A stretch of 64,000 bases of DNA from Diplocloster modestus (GTDB taxonomy: Bacteria; Bacillota; Clostridia; Lachnospirales; Lachnospiraceae), in NCBI RefSeq assembly GCF_019042245.1, contig NZ_JAHQCX010000005.1, positions 248,001 through 312,000 of the forward strand, given 5' to 3'. Both the position numbers and the translations under genes were made by a program. Under the pieces are notes generated by a model. It did no database searches. It was not told where the DNA came from and saw nothing but the letters and a program-made list of their open reading frames with translations. Positions 44,278-53,002 of the stretch are shown piece by piece. Every line of letters starts with the position of its first letter. The first letter of the stretch is position 1.

Positions 44278-45258
44278 TTATAAAAAAGAACGTAATTGTT
44301 CTTTTCCATCGTTTCTGTGTACCGTAAGCCGTTTCATTCGGACCTGTTCTTTAAGCTCCATAGCCCGCTGATAATCAAATCCCACCGTGAGCTCGGATTC
44401 CGCGGTGGCCGCAGAGATTCCGGTAGCCAGCTTGAGAATCTCTTCAAATTCCATTTCCCGGGAAAATCCATACACCATTCCGCTCAGGAACGCGTCTCCG
44501 CAGCCGATGGTGTTCTTAACATCTACTTTAAGCGCATCCACCTGATAAATGAGTTCCCTGTACTTTACAATAGAGCCGTCCCCGCCTCTGGATACCGCGA
44601 CACATTCGATCCCCTTCGAAGCGATCTGAAATATCCCATCCAGGATATCCGCTTCCGATGCAATGGCCTTTCCAACGACCTGAGACAGTTCGTCCACATT
44701 TGGTTTTACCAGAAACGGTTTCTTCTCGATCCCCCGGATCAGGTTCCCGGAACTGGTATCCAGATAAATCCGTATTTTCTTTCCGCCCGCGTCCAGCCGT
44801 TCCATAATCACATTGTATATGTACGGTATCTCTGTGTTTGAAGCATCTCCGGACAAAACCAGATCATCGCCGTCCTCCAGGGATTCTTCCATAATATTCA
44901 GAAGCTTTTCACATATCCCGGAACTTATTATAGTTCCCCGCTCGGTAATCAGGCTGCACTTATGGTTCTCCTCGATCAGTGCATAATTGGTTCTGGATTC
45001 CCCGGTCTCATAGTGCAGGAAGTGCACGTCCACACCCTGACCTTTTAACATGTCCTCAATCTTATGGCCGGTTTTTCCAAAACCGATCCCGTAAGCCCGG
45101 TTATCGCAGTTCAAAATACGAAGGTTCGTTGAAACATGGGTACCCTTCCCGCCCAAAACATCCATGGAGCGTACGATTCTGTTCGTATTATCCCGTTGAA
45201 ACCTGGAAACAAACAGCAGCTTATCAATAGCCGGGTTGATTGTTAATGTACAAATCAC
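44278..45258 (-). CDS. PfkB-family kinase, 1-phosphofructokinase / tagatose-6-phosphate kinase type
   Basis: A 326-residue sugar-phosphate kinase. The start MICTLTINPAIDKLLFV and VLGGKGTHVSTNL are typical of FruK/LacC, and the anion-hole motif NTIGCGDAFLSGMVYG holds the catalytic Asp near residue 255. GTG at 45258 has AAGGAGA upstream. It begins the minus-strand transcript with a clear promoter. Likely substrates are fructose 1- or 6-phosphate or tagatose 6-phosphate; it may finish the route opened by the divergent epimerase. Confidence 0.88.
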   Translation of the reverse strand: MICTLTINPAIDKLLFVSRFQRDNTNRIVRSMDVLGGKGTHVSTNLRILNCDNRAYGIGFGKTGHKIEDMLKGQGVDVHFLHYETGESRTNYALIEENHKCSLITERGTIISSGICEKLLNIMEESLEDGDDLVLSGDASNTEIPYIYNVIMERLDAGGKKIRIYLDTSSGNLIRGIEKKPFLVKPNVDELSQVVGKAIASEADILDGIFQIASKGIECVAVSRGGDGSIVKYRELIYQVDALKVDVKNTIGCGDAFLSGMVYGFSREMEFEEILKLATGISAATAESELTVGFDYQRAMELKEQVRMKRLTVHRNDGKEQLRSFL

Positions 45259-45319
45259 GGTTGCGCTCTCTCCTTACCAAACAACTAAATCCACATTCTT
45301 GTTTTTTGTTTGTGTGGTT

Positions 45320-45348
45320 ATTGTAGCGCATATCGGGTTAAAAATCAA
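45320..45348 (-). promoter_or_regulatory. Promoter of the PfkB/ABC importer transcript
   Basis: Minus strand -35 TTGATT (45343-45348), 17-base spacer, -10 TACAAT (45320-45325). Upstream at 45361-45381 lies ATTTTTTGTTG followed by ATTCGGTCAT, which also occurs by the epimerase promoter. Confidence 0.65.
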
Positions 45349-45466
45349 TATTTATTTTGTATTTTTTGTTGATTCGGTCATTTTATGCAAATTTAAGTCC
45401 GTTCTCCGCATTGCACAATGCCCGTTTTTGTGCATATTTAATAAATTTGTTATTTCCACGGTCTTT

Positions 45467-45482
45467 GCGTTAACGTTTACGC
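45467..45482. promoter_or_regulatory. LacI-type operator in the PfkB-ROK divergent region
   Basis: GCGTTAACGTTTACGC matches its own reverse complement at 14 of 16 positions and has the AACGTT core of LacI-family sites. It lies 118 bases before the ROK start. The LacI regulator at 48286 is the nearest candidate; CcpA is possible. Confidence 0.6.
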
Positions 45483-45599
45483 TTTTCTTAAATTTATCAT
45501 ATTTCACGAACTTTGTCAAATGTATTTGATTGCATTGTTTTTCAGATTTTTACGTGCTATGCTTCAAGTCAAACGTTACATTCAAAGGAGGTATTTCCA

Positions 45600-46520
45600 G
45601 TGAAAATTTCTTCATTTTCCAGTTTTGATTATGTAATCGGCATCGACATCGGCGGCACTAATTTCCGGATCGGAACTATTACGAAAGATTTAACGTTAAG
45701 CAACTGCAGACGGGAAAGCAGCCGGAAATTATTCGACTCCGTACGGCCGGCCGATACGATATCTTCCTTTCTCTCCTCCTATATGGAAACGATACCGGCC
45801 GGCAAATGCAGAGGGATCTGTCTGGGTTTTCCCGGAACCGTCGACAAGTCGAAACAGACTGTTTTCTCCTGTCCGAATCTTCCGGTGATCACCAATCAGA
45901 ACATTGGAGCAGCATTAAAAAAACAGTTTCAGATTCCGGTTATGGTAGAACATGACGTCATCCTGCTGCTGGCAAACGACATGCAGGCTTTTGATCTCTT
46001 TGGCTCTGACTGCGTGATCGCGCTCTATGTCGGCACCGGCCTCGGAAACGCCCTCTATATTCACGGCCGTTTTCTCGACGGAAAAAACGGAGTATCCGGA
46101 GAACTGGGCCACATTCCGGTGATGGCAAAAAAAGATCCCTGCCCATGCGGGAACCAGGGATGCCTGGAACTCTACTGTGCGGGTAAAAGGCTGGAACAGA
46201 TACACCAGGACCACTATCCCGAATCAGACATGGAAAACATGTTCGGTTACTATCCGGATTCCGATATATTAAAAGAATATGTGGACAACATTGCCATCGC
46301 CGCAGCCTCGGAAATCAATATCCTGGACCCTGATCACATCCTGTTGTCCGGCGGTGTAATCCGCATGAAAAATTTCCCCTACGAATCCCTTTTGGACCGG
46401 ATTCATTTTCATACCCGCAAACCTTATCCCGAACAAAACCTCCAGTTTATCCGCGGAACCGACGACCCCTTCAGCGGTGTATCCGGGGCCGGAATTTACA
46501 TGTGGAATCTCATTTCTTAG
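45600..46520 (+). CDS. ROK-family sugar kinase (allose kinase/glucokinase-like)
   Basis: A ROK kinase of 306 residues with no DNA-binding domain, so an enzyme. The ATP site YVIGIDIGGTNFRIG is near residue 10, the catalytic region GNALYIHGRFLDGKNGVSGE then LGHIPVM is near 150, and the zinc motif CPCGNQGCLELY is near 182-193. GTG at 45600 is fixed by AAAGGAGG. It is followed by an allulose-6-phosphate 3-epimerase and a cupin phosphoglucose isomerase, so phosphorylation of allose or glucose at C6 is the likely role. Confidence 0.88.
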   Translation: MKISSFSSFDYVIGIDIGGTNFRIGTITKDLTLSNCRRESSRKLFDSVRPADTISSFLSSYMETIPAGKCRGICLGFPGTVDKSKQTVFSCPNLPVITNQNIGAALKKQFQIPVMVEHDVILLLANDMQAFDLFGSDCVIALYVGTGLGNALYIHGRFLDGKNGVSGELGHIPVMAKKDPCPCGNQGCLELYCAGKRLEQIHQDHYPESDMENMFGYYPDSDILKEYVDNIAIAAASEINILDPDHILLSGGVIRMKNFPYESLLDRIHFHTRKPYPEQNLQFIRGTDDPFSGVSGAGIYMWNLIS

Positions 46521-46538
46521 ATTTTACGATTGCACATA

Positions 46539-46579
46539 TTCGGTCATATTTTTTGTTGTTTTTAATACAATTCGGTCAT
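46539..46579. promoter_or_regulatory. TTCGGTCAT repeats upstream of the epimerase promoter
   Basis: TTCGGTCAT at 46539-46547 and 46571-46579, with ATTTTTTGTTG between at 46548. A third TTCGGTCAT with the same ATTTTTTGTTG neighbour is at 45361-45381. Position just upstream of a -35 suggests an activator site. Confidence 0.5.
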
Positions 46580-46586
46580 TTATTTC

Positions 46587-46615
46587 TTGACACCCGTATT
46601 CTTCTATGCCATAAT
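46587..46615 (+). promoter_or_regulatory. Promoter of the epimerase gene
   Basis: TTGACA (46587-46592), 17-base spacer, CATAAT (46610-46615), about 50 bases before the start at 46668. Near-consensus. Confidence 0.75.
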
Positions 46616-46667
46616 GAGGTGGAAATTTCCAGTAATAAACGAACTCTCTCAGAAAGGACTGTTTTTT

Positions 46668-47324
46668 ATGAACAAAGTATCTCCCTCCGTTATGTGCATT
46701 GACATGATGGACTTAAAGCACCAGCTGGAAGCGCTGGACCAGGCGCATGTGGACCTTTATCACATCGACATTATGGATGGCCATTTCGTTCCGAATTATT
46801 GTCTGAACGGCGATCTGATGGCAGCTATCCGCAAAGTGTCCGACACCCCCATGGATGTACATCTCATGGTCACAAATCCGACTGAATTCATCCAGTACTG
46901 CGCGGACCGCGGCGCGGACATCATTACCCTGCATATAGAAACACTGGAGCATCCGATCCGCGCCCTGAAGCAGATCCGCGCTCTGGGTAAAAAAGCAGGT
47001 ATCGCCATCAATCCCGCCACTGATATCGGACAGCTCAAATATATGCTGGAATTTATCGACCTGGTCTGTGTCATGACCGTAGATCCCGGTTTCGCCGGCC
47101 AGACCCTGATTCCCACCAGCTACGAGAAGATCACAGCCATACGCAGCATGTTCACTGAGGCCGGTTACGAGGTGGACATCATGGTGGACGGCCAGGTAAA
47201 AGAAGAGACAGCTCCCAAACTGGTGGCTGCCGGCGCTAATGTCCTGGTTCTTGGATCCTCCGGCCTGTTCTGTCACGATCCGTCCGAGTATCCCGAAGTA
47301 ATCTCAAAATATCAGAATTTATAG
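46668..47324 (+). CDS. alsE: D-allulose-6-phosphate 3-epimerase
   Basis: A 218-residue ribulose-phosphate-3-epimerase-fold enzyme converting allulose 6-phosphate to fructose 6-phosphate. It resembles E. coli AlsE more than Rpe: SPSVMCIDMM, YHIDIMDGHFVPN, DVHLMVTNP, CVMTVDPGFAGQTLIPTSYE and GSSGLF align in order. Metal ligands His and Asp lie in HIDIMDGH and later HLMV and MVDGQV. ATG at 46668 has AAAGGA and homologues start here; the frame is open 27 codons more. It is followed by the cupin isomerase 17 bases on. Confidence 0.9.
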   Translation: MNKVSPSVMCIDMMDLKHQLEALDQAHVDLYHIDIMDGHFVPNYCLNGDLMAAIRKVSDTPMDVHLMVTNPTEFIQYCADRGADIITLHIETLEHPIRALKQIRALGKKAGIAINPATDIGQLKYMLEFIDLVCVMTVDPGFAGQTLIPTSYEKITAIRSMFTEAGYEVDIMVDGQVKEETAPKLVAAGANVLVLGSSGLFCHDPSEYPEVISKYQNL

Positions 47325-47341
47325 AAGGGGGACACAAATCC

Positions 47342-48160
47342 ATGAATGAGTTGAAAATGTTCGGTATGCCCATCCAATTCTGCGAAGAAAGCCAGAAGCT
47401 GGTTCCGGCTAACGATACCATCCACTACGAGGACTATTCCCGTAAATACTCAAAAGGAATGTTCGGACTTTTAGCCGACGCTGCATACAAGGTCGAAGAC
47501 AATCCATACTACGATTTTTACAAAGCGATTGTGGAAGACAACACCAAGGAAATATTCCAGTCCACAGATCTGCGCTATGACAGCACGGTGATCATCGAAG
47601 GCACCGCCGGAGGGGAATACAAGAAAACTGCCGGGCATTTCCACATGCCGATTCCCGGACAGTCCATCAGCTATCCGGAACTATACCAGGTCATCAAAGG
47701 CACTGCGTTGTTCGTCATGCAGAAAGTAGACGATTACCGGAAAGAGGACGGCAGCATGCAGGTTCAGGATGTCATCCTGACCAAAGTCGAGGCCGGTGAA
47801 TCTGTAGTAATCCCCCCTGATTACGGACACTGCACGATTAACATAGGCGCAGAAACCATGGTATTTATAAACCTGGTATCCTGTCACAGCACCAACTACT
47901 ACGACAGCGTCAAACGCCACGCGGGCATGTGCTGTTACGCCTTCCGGACTCCGGACGGCGGATTCCGGATCGAGAAAAATCCCCGCTATGAATTTGTCTG
48001 TGAACCCCGCCTGACAGCACCGACGGATTCCGCGGTATGCGGGCTTGAAAAGAACGTACCCGTCTACCGTTCCTTCCTCAAGGATCCCCAGAAGTACAAC
48101 TACCTGAATGATCCCGCTACTGCTGCGGATGCCATGTTCTCCCTTCTCAAGACACTGTAG
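47342..48160 (+). CDS. Cupin-type phosphoglucose isomerase
   Basis: A 272-residue metal-dependent isomerase of the archaeal-type cupin PGI family, interconverting an aldose 6-phosphate and ketose 6-phosphate. The metal site is complete: the His pair in AGHFHMPIPG, Glu in YPELYQVIKG, and His in PPDYGHCTINIG. The C-terminal third is longer than in archaeal forms (about 190 residues). A strong AGAAGGGGG site precedes the ATG. With a ROK kinase and AlsE next to it, it may serve in place of AlsI, converting allose 6-phosphate to allulose 6-phosphate. That is inference. Confidence 0.88.
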   Translation: MNELKMFGMPIQFCEESQKLVPANDTIHYEDYSRKYSKGMFGLLADAAYKVEDNPYYDFYKAIVEDNTKEIFQSTDLRYDSTVIIEGTAGGEYKKTAGHFHMPIPGQSISYPELYQVIKGTALFVMQKVDDYRKEDGSMQVQDVILTKVEAGESVVIPPDYGHCTINIGAETMVFINLVSCHSTNYYDSVKRHAGMCCYAFRTPDGGFRIEKNPRYEFVCEPRLTAPTDSAVCGLEKNVPVYRSFLKDPQKYNYLNDPATAADAMFSLLKTL

Positions 48161-48226
48161 TTTGCCAGAGCCTTAGGTTTATACTGCTTACCGGCCCTTC
48201 AAATATACTTTCTCCAAATTTACCGC

Positions 48227-48255
48227 TTGCCAACCCTCTCGGGGCATATTACAAT
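48227..48255 (+). promoter_or_regulatory. Promoter of the LacI-family regulator gene
   Basis: TTGCCA (48227-48232), 17-base spacer, TACAAT (48250-48255), 30 bases before the start. Confidence 0.65.
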
Positions 48256-48285
48256 CTATAGAGAAACTAGCAGAGGAATTGGGTT

Positions 48286-49356
48286 ATGAAAAAAGTGACT
48301 TTGAAACAGATTGCGGAATTGGCAGATACATCGATAGGCACAGTGGACCGTGCATTGAATGGCCGGGGCAGAATTAACGAGGTGACAAAGCAGAAGATTT
48401 TGCAGATCGCAGATGAGCTGGGATATCGGCCCAATAAACTGGCCAGTAATCTGAGCAGGAACAAACAGCTCCATTTGGGGATTTTGTATCCAAAATATCC
48501 AACTTATTTTTTTGATGAGATGACGGCAGGTGTGGAACAGGCCGCTCACGCTCTGACGGACTATAATGTGGATATCCGGGCCTTTCGATGTGATTATCTG
48601 AATCCGGAGAGCCAATTGCCGCTTTTGGATGAATTAAAACCTGAGGACTATGACGGGTTTGTTTTAAATGCCGGGGGCAGTGCTCTGATTCCATATATCA
48701 ATCGTCTGGCCGATGCCGGAGTAACCGTGGCCACTTTTAATTCTGATGTAAGAGGGAGCAAAAGGCTATTTCATGTCGGGGTAGACCCCTATCTGGCCGG
48801 CAGGATTTCCGGCGAATTGATGGGAAAAATCATGGGGGACAAAGGATCGGTATGTTGTCTGTCGGGTTTTCACTCGGTGGATGCGCATACGGAACGTATG
48901 CGGGGATTTATCGATAAGATCTCGGAAGATTATCCTGGAATTACGGTTGCAGGGGAATTTGAGTATCTGGACAGTGACCAGCTGGCAGAGGAGATTTCCG
49001 AAAGAATGTTCCGTGAGAATCCGGGCATCGGGGGTGTCTATACAACCAGTTCTCCCGGCGCCATCGGTGTGGGCTGGTACCTTGATAAACATCCGGCTGT
49101 CCCGCGTCCCGTCGTCAGCGGCTTTGATGTGACCCCCCAGCTTTGCACACTGACGAAAAAAGATCTGTGTACATTTGTCATTTATCAGAATCCTTCCGCC
49201 CAGGCCTACCACAGCCTGATGCTGCTGGCGGATTATCTGCTGCAGGGTGTCCTGCCCGGTAAAAAGCACCTGATGCTTCAGCCCCGTATTGTTTTAAAGG
49301 AAACGATCGATGATTATATCTTTGATCCAACACTGTCTTATCAGTTTTTGAAATAA
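48286..49356 (+). CDS. LacI-family transcriptional regulator of the allose-like locus
   Basis: A 356-residue regulator. The helix-turn-helix reads TLKQIAELADTSIGTVDRAL at residues 4-23, then a hinge (LASNLSRNKQLHLGILYP) and a ribose-binding-like effector domain. The AGAGGAAT site places the ATG. It ends the plus-strand run and likely acts on GCGTTAACGTTTACGC at 45467. Codon use and GC resemble the neighbours. Confidence 0.93.
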   Translation: MKKVTLKQIAELADTSIGTVDRALNGRGRINEVTKQKILQIADELGYRPNKLASNLSRNKQLHLGILYPKYPTYFFDEMTAGVEQAAHALTDYNVDIRAFRCDYLNPESQLPLLDELKPEDYDGFVLNAGGSALIPYINRLADAGVTVATFNSDVRGSKRLFHVGVDPYLAGRISGELMGKIMGDKGSVCCLSGFHSVDAHTERMRGFIDKISEDYPGITVAGEFEYLDSDQLAEEISERMFRENPGIGGVYTTSSPGAIGVGWYLDKHPAVPRPVVSGFDVTPQLCTLTKKDLCTFVIYQNPSAQAYHSLMLLADYLLQGVLPGKKHLMLQPRIVLKETIDDYIFDPTLSYQFLK

Positions 49357-49370
49357 GGACCAAGACAAAC

Positions 49371-49426
49371 CAAAACCGTAGATTATATGTCACCCATTCG
49401 TGGATTACATATAATCTATGGTTTTG
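49371..49426. terminator. Terminator after the LacI-family gene
   Basis: CAAAACCGTAGATTATATGT pairs with ACATATAATCTATGGTTTTG (20 bp with one G-U) around 16 bases. The T-rich GGTTTTGTG ends the second arm. Nothing else is apparent in 49427-49601. Confidence 0.75.
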
Positions 49427-49601
49427 TGCATTTTCCAAATATTCTATAATCCCTTCATCCCGTTGTACATATTTATTGCATTACACCAATAGGAAGCATT
49501 TGTTTTCCGAGGATCTGCCGCTTACATGTCACAAATTCCGTTTTCTCTGCGTTATAGAGGTGTAACGAATCAGCGGTACCGCAAATAAAGGATGTGTAAC
49601 T

Positions 49602-50162
49602 ATGGAATTACTGCAGGAAAAAGATTTATTGGATCAAACTTTTGCCGACGGAGGCGAAGCGGAATTAAGTCTCGCCATAGAATTCTATGGTCAGGCGCTT
49701 TTGCGCTACTGCCACAATATCCTGTGTGATTATCACGAGGCGCAGGACGCTGTACAGATGACTTTTCTCAAAGCATATGAAAACCGTCAGAAGTACAGGA
49801 ACGGGACATCGTTGTCGGCCTGGCTGTACCGGATCGCATATCACTGCTGCATCGATACTATCCGCCGGAAAACACTCTTTTTCTTTACCCCCGCTTCCGA
49901 CACGCAAAAACCGCATACTGGGATCAGCGACGAACTATTTGAAGCCCTCAGCCGGTTGTCGGCCATGGAGCGCTCTCTGATCTATGGACGGATTATGGAA
50001 GAGAGAAGTTTCCGGGAACTGGCCAAAATCCATCGAATAACCGAATCCGCTGCCCGAAAGCGGTATGAACGTGCCAGAAAAAAGCTGGCAGGACTGCTCC
50101 GGAAGGATAACCGGCAGGAGGAAGGCAGTATCGCAGATTGGAGGAGTCAACATGAAATTTGA
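49602..50162 (+). CDS. RNA polymerase sigma factor, ECF/sigma-70 family
   Basis: A 186-residue alternative sigma factor. Region 2 runs from about residue 25 to 95 (CDYHEAQDAVQMTFLKAYEN and SLSAWLYRIAYHCCIDTIRR), and region 4 lies at about 115-175 (RLSAMERSLIYGRIM and RSFRELAKIHRITESAARKR). The ATG has AAAGGATG upstream. The stop overlaps the anti-sigma start by 11 bases, so they are coexpressed. Its regulon is not visible. Confidence 0.9.
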   Translation: MELLQEKDLLDQTFADGGEAELSLAIEFYGQALLRYCHNILCDYHEAQDAVQMTFLKAYENRQKYRNGTSLSAWLYRIAYHCCIDTIRRKTLFFFTPASDTQKPHTGISDELFEALSRLSAMERSLIYGRIMEERSFRELAKIHRITESAARKRYERARKKLAGLLRKDNRQEEGSIADWRSQHEI

Positions 50163-51174
50163 TCAGGATGAACGATTGATAAAAGAACAGTTAAGTAAGG
50201 TACGCACTCCGGAGTATGATCTTCAGCTTGCCCTGGCAGATCGTATCCGGCACCCCCGGCGCTTTGCCGGAAAATCATTTATGATACTGGCCGCCGTCCT
50301 GCTCGGATTATTCGGTCTGATTGGCGCCGGAACTTATTACGAATGGAAGTCTTTCCGGTTCGACGGTTCCGTGAATGATGGAACTTCTCCCTCACTAGAG
50401 AATGCAGTGGCCGGCGAAGATACGGAATTCAGCAATGTCGTCTCCCAGGAGATGTCTCTCGAACCATCTGCACTGGCCCCAGGGGAAGTAAGTATTATTA
50501 CCCATCTGCAGGATGGACAGAGCAGCTCCAATGCGGCCTGCGGTGTATTTCGAACCGATAGCGAACAGACGCTTCTGGATATGCTGCTTCCATGCGCCAT
50601 ACCATACTCTATTCCCACCCAGCTTCCGGCTGGTTATCAGTTTGAGGAGGCCGTAGTCCAGTTCTATGCGGATGCGGGCATGCTGGATACCCCCTCAGAA
50701 AGTCTGACCGTAGAAGGGGAACATGATATAACCATACGTCAGACGCTGAAGCTGCCGGACGGATACCAGAAAAACATTCAGGATATCTATGTTGGTTACA
50801 TCAACAGCTCCGGGGAATTTATTCGAATAACCATAAGTCTGGCGGCCGCCGATTGGAATGTTTCTTTTGGAGCTCCCGACACCGCCTACAGTGAGAAGCT
50901 GAAATTAGACGGCTATAATCAGGCCCTGCTAATCTGTGACGAAAGCAGGAAGAACGGTTCTTATTATTCACTGGGGATGACCAGGGATATTCCCGTTGTC
51001 ACCGCAGCTAACCTCATGAATCTGGGCCGGTCAGAGCGCAATGCGGCGGCAGGGATTAAGGATAGCCGGGAATCCTTTGAGGAGACTTATGACCAGCTGT
51101 CTTATTATATTGAGAGTTCGGCTATTGAAAGGGAGGAGCTTATGAATTTTGTAGATGGGCTTATGCAGCCCTAA
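50152..51174 (+). CDS. Putative membrane-bound anti-sigma factor
   Basis: A 340-residue single-pass membrane protein. A short cytoplasmic part (about 1-45, with DERLIKEQLSKVRTPEYDLQ) is followed by a membrane helix at about 46-65 and a 275-residue external domain with regions like those of DUF4367 proteins. GGAGG precedes the ATG at 50152. Overlap with the sigma gene and this layout mark it as the cognate anti-sigma factor. What signal the external domain senses is unknown, and no zinc-binding HxxxCxxC motif is seen. Confidence 0.8.
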   Translation: MKFDQDERLIKEQLSKVRTPEYDLQLALADRIRHPRRFAGKSFMILAAVLLGLFGLIGAGTYYEWKSFRFDGSVNDGTSPSLENAVAGEDTEFSNVVSQEMSLEPSALAPGEVSIITHLQDGQSSSNAACGVFRTDSEQTLLDMLLPCAIPYSIPTQLPAGYQFEEAVVQFYADAGMLDTPSESLTVEGEHDITIRQTLKLPDGYQKNIQDIYVGYINSSGEFIRITISLAAADWNVSFGAPDTAYSEKLKLDGYNQALLICDESRKNGSYYSLGMTRDIPVVTAANLMNLGRSERNAAAGIKDSRESFEETYDQLSYYIESSAIEREELMNFVDGLMQP

Positions 51175-51196
51175 TAAATAGTGATACCCATGAGAG

Positions 51197-51268
51197 GGAC
51201 ATGTCCATTTCGATTTGGGACATGTCCATTCTGATCTGGGACATGTCCATTCTAATCTGGACATGTCC
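51197..51268. repeat. GGACATGTCC palindrome array, four units
   Basis: Exact copies at 51197, 51218, 51239 and 51259 (starts), spaced 21, 21 and 20 bases. Spacers resemble ATTTCGATTTG / ATTCTGATCTG. The array fills the 124-base gap between the convergent anti-sigma and enzyme I genes. No other terminator is present there, so it may also end transcription. Confidence 0.9.
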
Positions 51269-51298
51269 CCATTTACATTCATCCCTTTATGATTCGGC

Positions 51299-53002
51299 TC
51301 AGCCTGAAACAATGTAGGGACTTTTCAGCACTTCCGCGGCCGCTGCCATCGCGCTCTCGCAGCTGGCCGCCCGGAGTTCCTGCTTTATACGGGGAGAGCC
51401 GGAAGCCGACATGCTGAATTCATCCAGCCCCATCCCCAGCAATAGGCGGGCCGCCTCAATATTGCCGGCCAGCTCGCCGCACATGCCTACCGGAATATGA
51501 TGCTCATGGCCTGCACGGATCACATGCTGTATACTTCTAAGCACAGCAGGGTGAAAGGGATTATATAGTGTGGCCACCGCCGGGTTACCGCGGTCTGCGG
51601 CCAGTATATACTGAGTCAGGTCATTGGTACCGATGCTGAAAAAGTCCACCCGCGAGGCCAGCTCTTGGGCCAGTAACACGGCCGCCGGCGTCTCAATCAT
51701 AATTCCTGTTTCCAGCCCTTTATCAAAAGGCCGCCCCTCCTCTGATAATTCATCTTTACAGACACCCAGGATTGCCTGAGCTTTTTCCAGCTCTTCCAGC
51801 GATGTAATCATCGGAAACAGGATCCTCACCCGTCCAAATGCGCTGGCCCTTAGTATAGCCCGAAGCTGTGTTTTAAAGATATCCGGCCTGTTTAAACAGA
51901 TCCGGATGGCGCGGCAGCCAAGGAATGGGTTATCTTCCTTTGGAATCTGAAAATAGTCAAGTCCTTTATCTCCGCCGATGTCCAGCGTCCGGATCGTCAC
52001 TTCTCTGCCTTTCATCCAGTGCACAGCGCTTTGATAGGCTTGGAACTGCTCGTCTTCGGTTGGAAAGCGTCCTTGCTGCATATAGAGAAATTCACTTCGG
52101 AACAGGCCGATCCCATCCACATCATAGGCCGCTGCCTGCTCGGCCTCTTCCGGGCTGCCGGCATTCGCACAGATGGAGAGCTTTCTTCCATCCATGGTAA
52201 TACAGGGCAGTGCCGCACTTTCTTCTGCTTTTTTACACATTTCCCGGTATGCGGCCGCATTCCGAAGGAACACTTCCTTCTCCTCCCGGCCCGGCGAGGT
52301 TATAATACTTCCCCGCTGCGCGTCTAAAAGGATCTGCTCCTGACCCCTGATTTCCCGGATGTCAGGCCCCGCGCACACCAGGCAGGGGATTCCTCTGTTC
52401 CTGGCTATGATCCCCACATGACTTGTGATACCGCCTTTTTCCGTTATGATTCCGGCTACCAGCTTCATGTTCATCCGGATGGTATCCGACGGTGTCAGGT
52501 CTCTTGCCACCACCACGGACGTCTCCCGCAGGGTGTCGAAAGCGGTTTCTTCCGCCCCCTGAAGGATTAACATCAGCCGTTGTGTCACATCCCTGATATC
52601 GTCCGCCCGTTCCCTCATATACGCATCATCCATTGTTTCAAATATTCCCGCGTAATGATCTGCCGAAAGCTGCAGCGCTCTCTGCGCATTTTCCAGATCC
52701 TGAACGATTCTCCCCGTAACTTCTTCATGGAGTGCACAATCTGTCAATATATCCAAATGTCCGGCGAAAATAGCAGAATTGCCTGCCTGTTCAGAGGTTG
52801 CACTTTGCGCTTCTGCTGCCAGCAGTTTCTGCAGCTGCTCCCTGCCCGTTTCCACTGCCTGTTCAAAACGCCGGATTTCACCTTCGATCTCCTCTTCCCT
52901 GATCTTATCCTTTCGTACCGGCCTCTTTTCCCGACAAACGAGGAATGCCGGTCCCGACGCATAACCTTCTGAAGCAATTTTACCGCAATTCCATATTTTC
53001 AC
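51299..53002 (-). CDS. ptsI: PTS enzyme I
   Basis: A 567-residue phosphoenolpyruvate-protein phosphotransferase, taking phosphate from PEP and passing it to HPr. The phospho-His is His195 in GGITSHVGIIARNRGIPCLV. PEP-binding segments include TLDIGGDKGLDYF, FSIGTNDLTQY and the catalytic Cys in GMCGELAG. The start is GTG at 53002, overlapping the HPr stop by four bases. It belongs to the fructose-type PTS operon and not to a general ptsHI pair, so it may be a dedicated paralogue. Confidence 0.94.
   Translation of the reverse strand: MKIWNCGKIASEGYASGPAFLVCREKRPVRKDKIREEEIEGEIRRFEQAVETGREQLQKLLAAEAQSATSEQAGNSAIFAGHLDILTDCALHEEVTGRIVQDLENAQRALQLSADHYAGIFETMDDAYMRERADDIRDVTQRLMLILQGAEETAFDTLRETSVVVARDLTPSDTIRMNMKLVAGIITEKGGITSHVGIIARNRGIPCLVCAGPDIREIRGQEQILLDAQRGSIITSPGREEKEVFLRNAAAYREMCKKAEESAALPCITMDGRKLSICANAGSPEEAEQAAAYDVDGIGLFRSEFLYMQQGRFPTEDEQFQAYQSAVHWMKGREVTIRTLDIGGDKGLDYFQIPKEDNPFLGCRAIRICLNRPDIFKTQLRAILRASAFGRVRILFPMITSLEELEKAQAILGVCKDELSEEGRPFDKGLETGIMIETPAAVLLAQELASRVDFFSIGTNDLTQYILAADRGNPAVATLYNPFHPAVLRSIQHVIRAGHEHHIPVGMCGELAGNIEAARLLLGMGLDEFSMSASGSPRIKQELRAASCESAMAAAAEVLKSPYIVSG

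Noticed and set aside
47322-47341. GGGGGACA before the cupin isomerase as a member of the palindrome family
   Set aside because: It lacks the second half of the palindrome and is explained as a ribosome site.
51197-51268. Possible CRISPR array
   Set aside because: Repeats are 10 bases with 10-11-base spacers that resemble each other; no cas genes.
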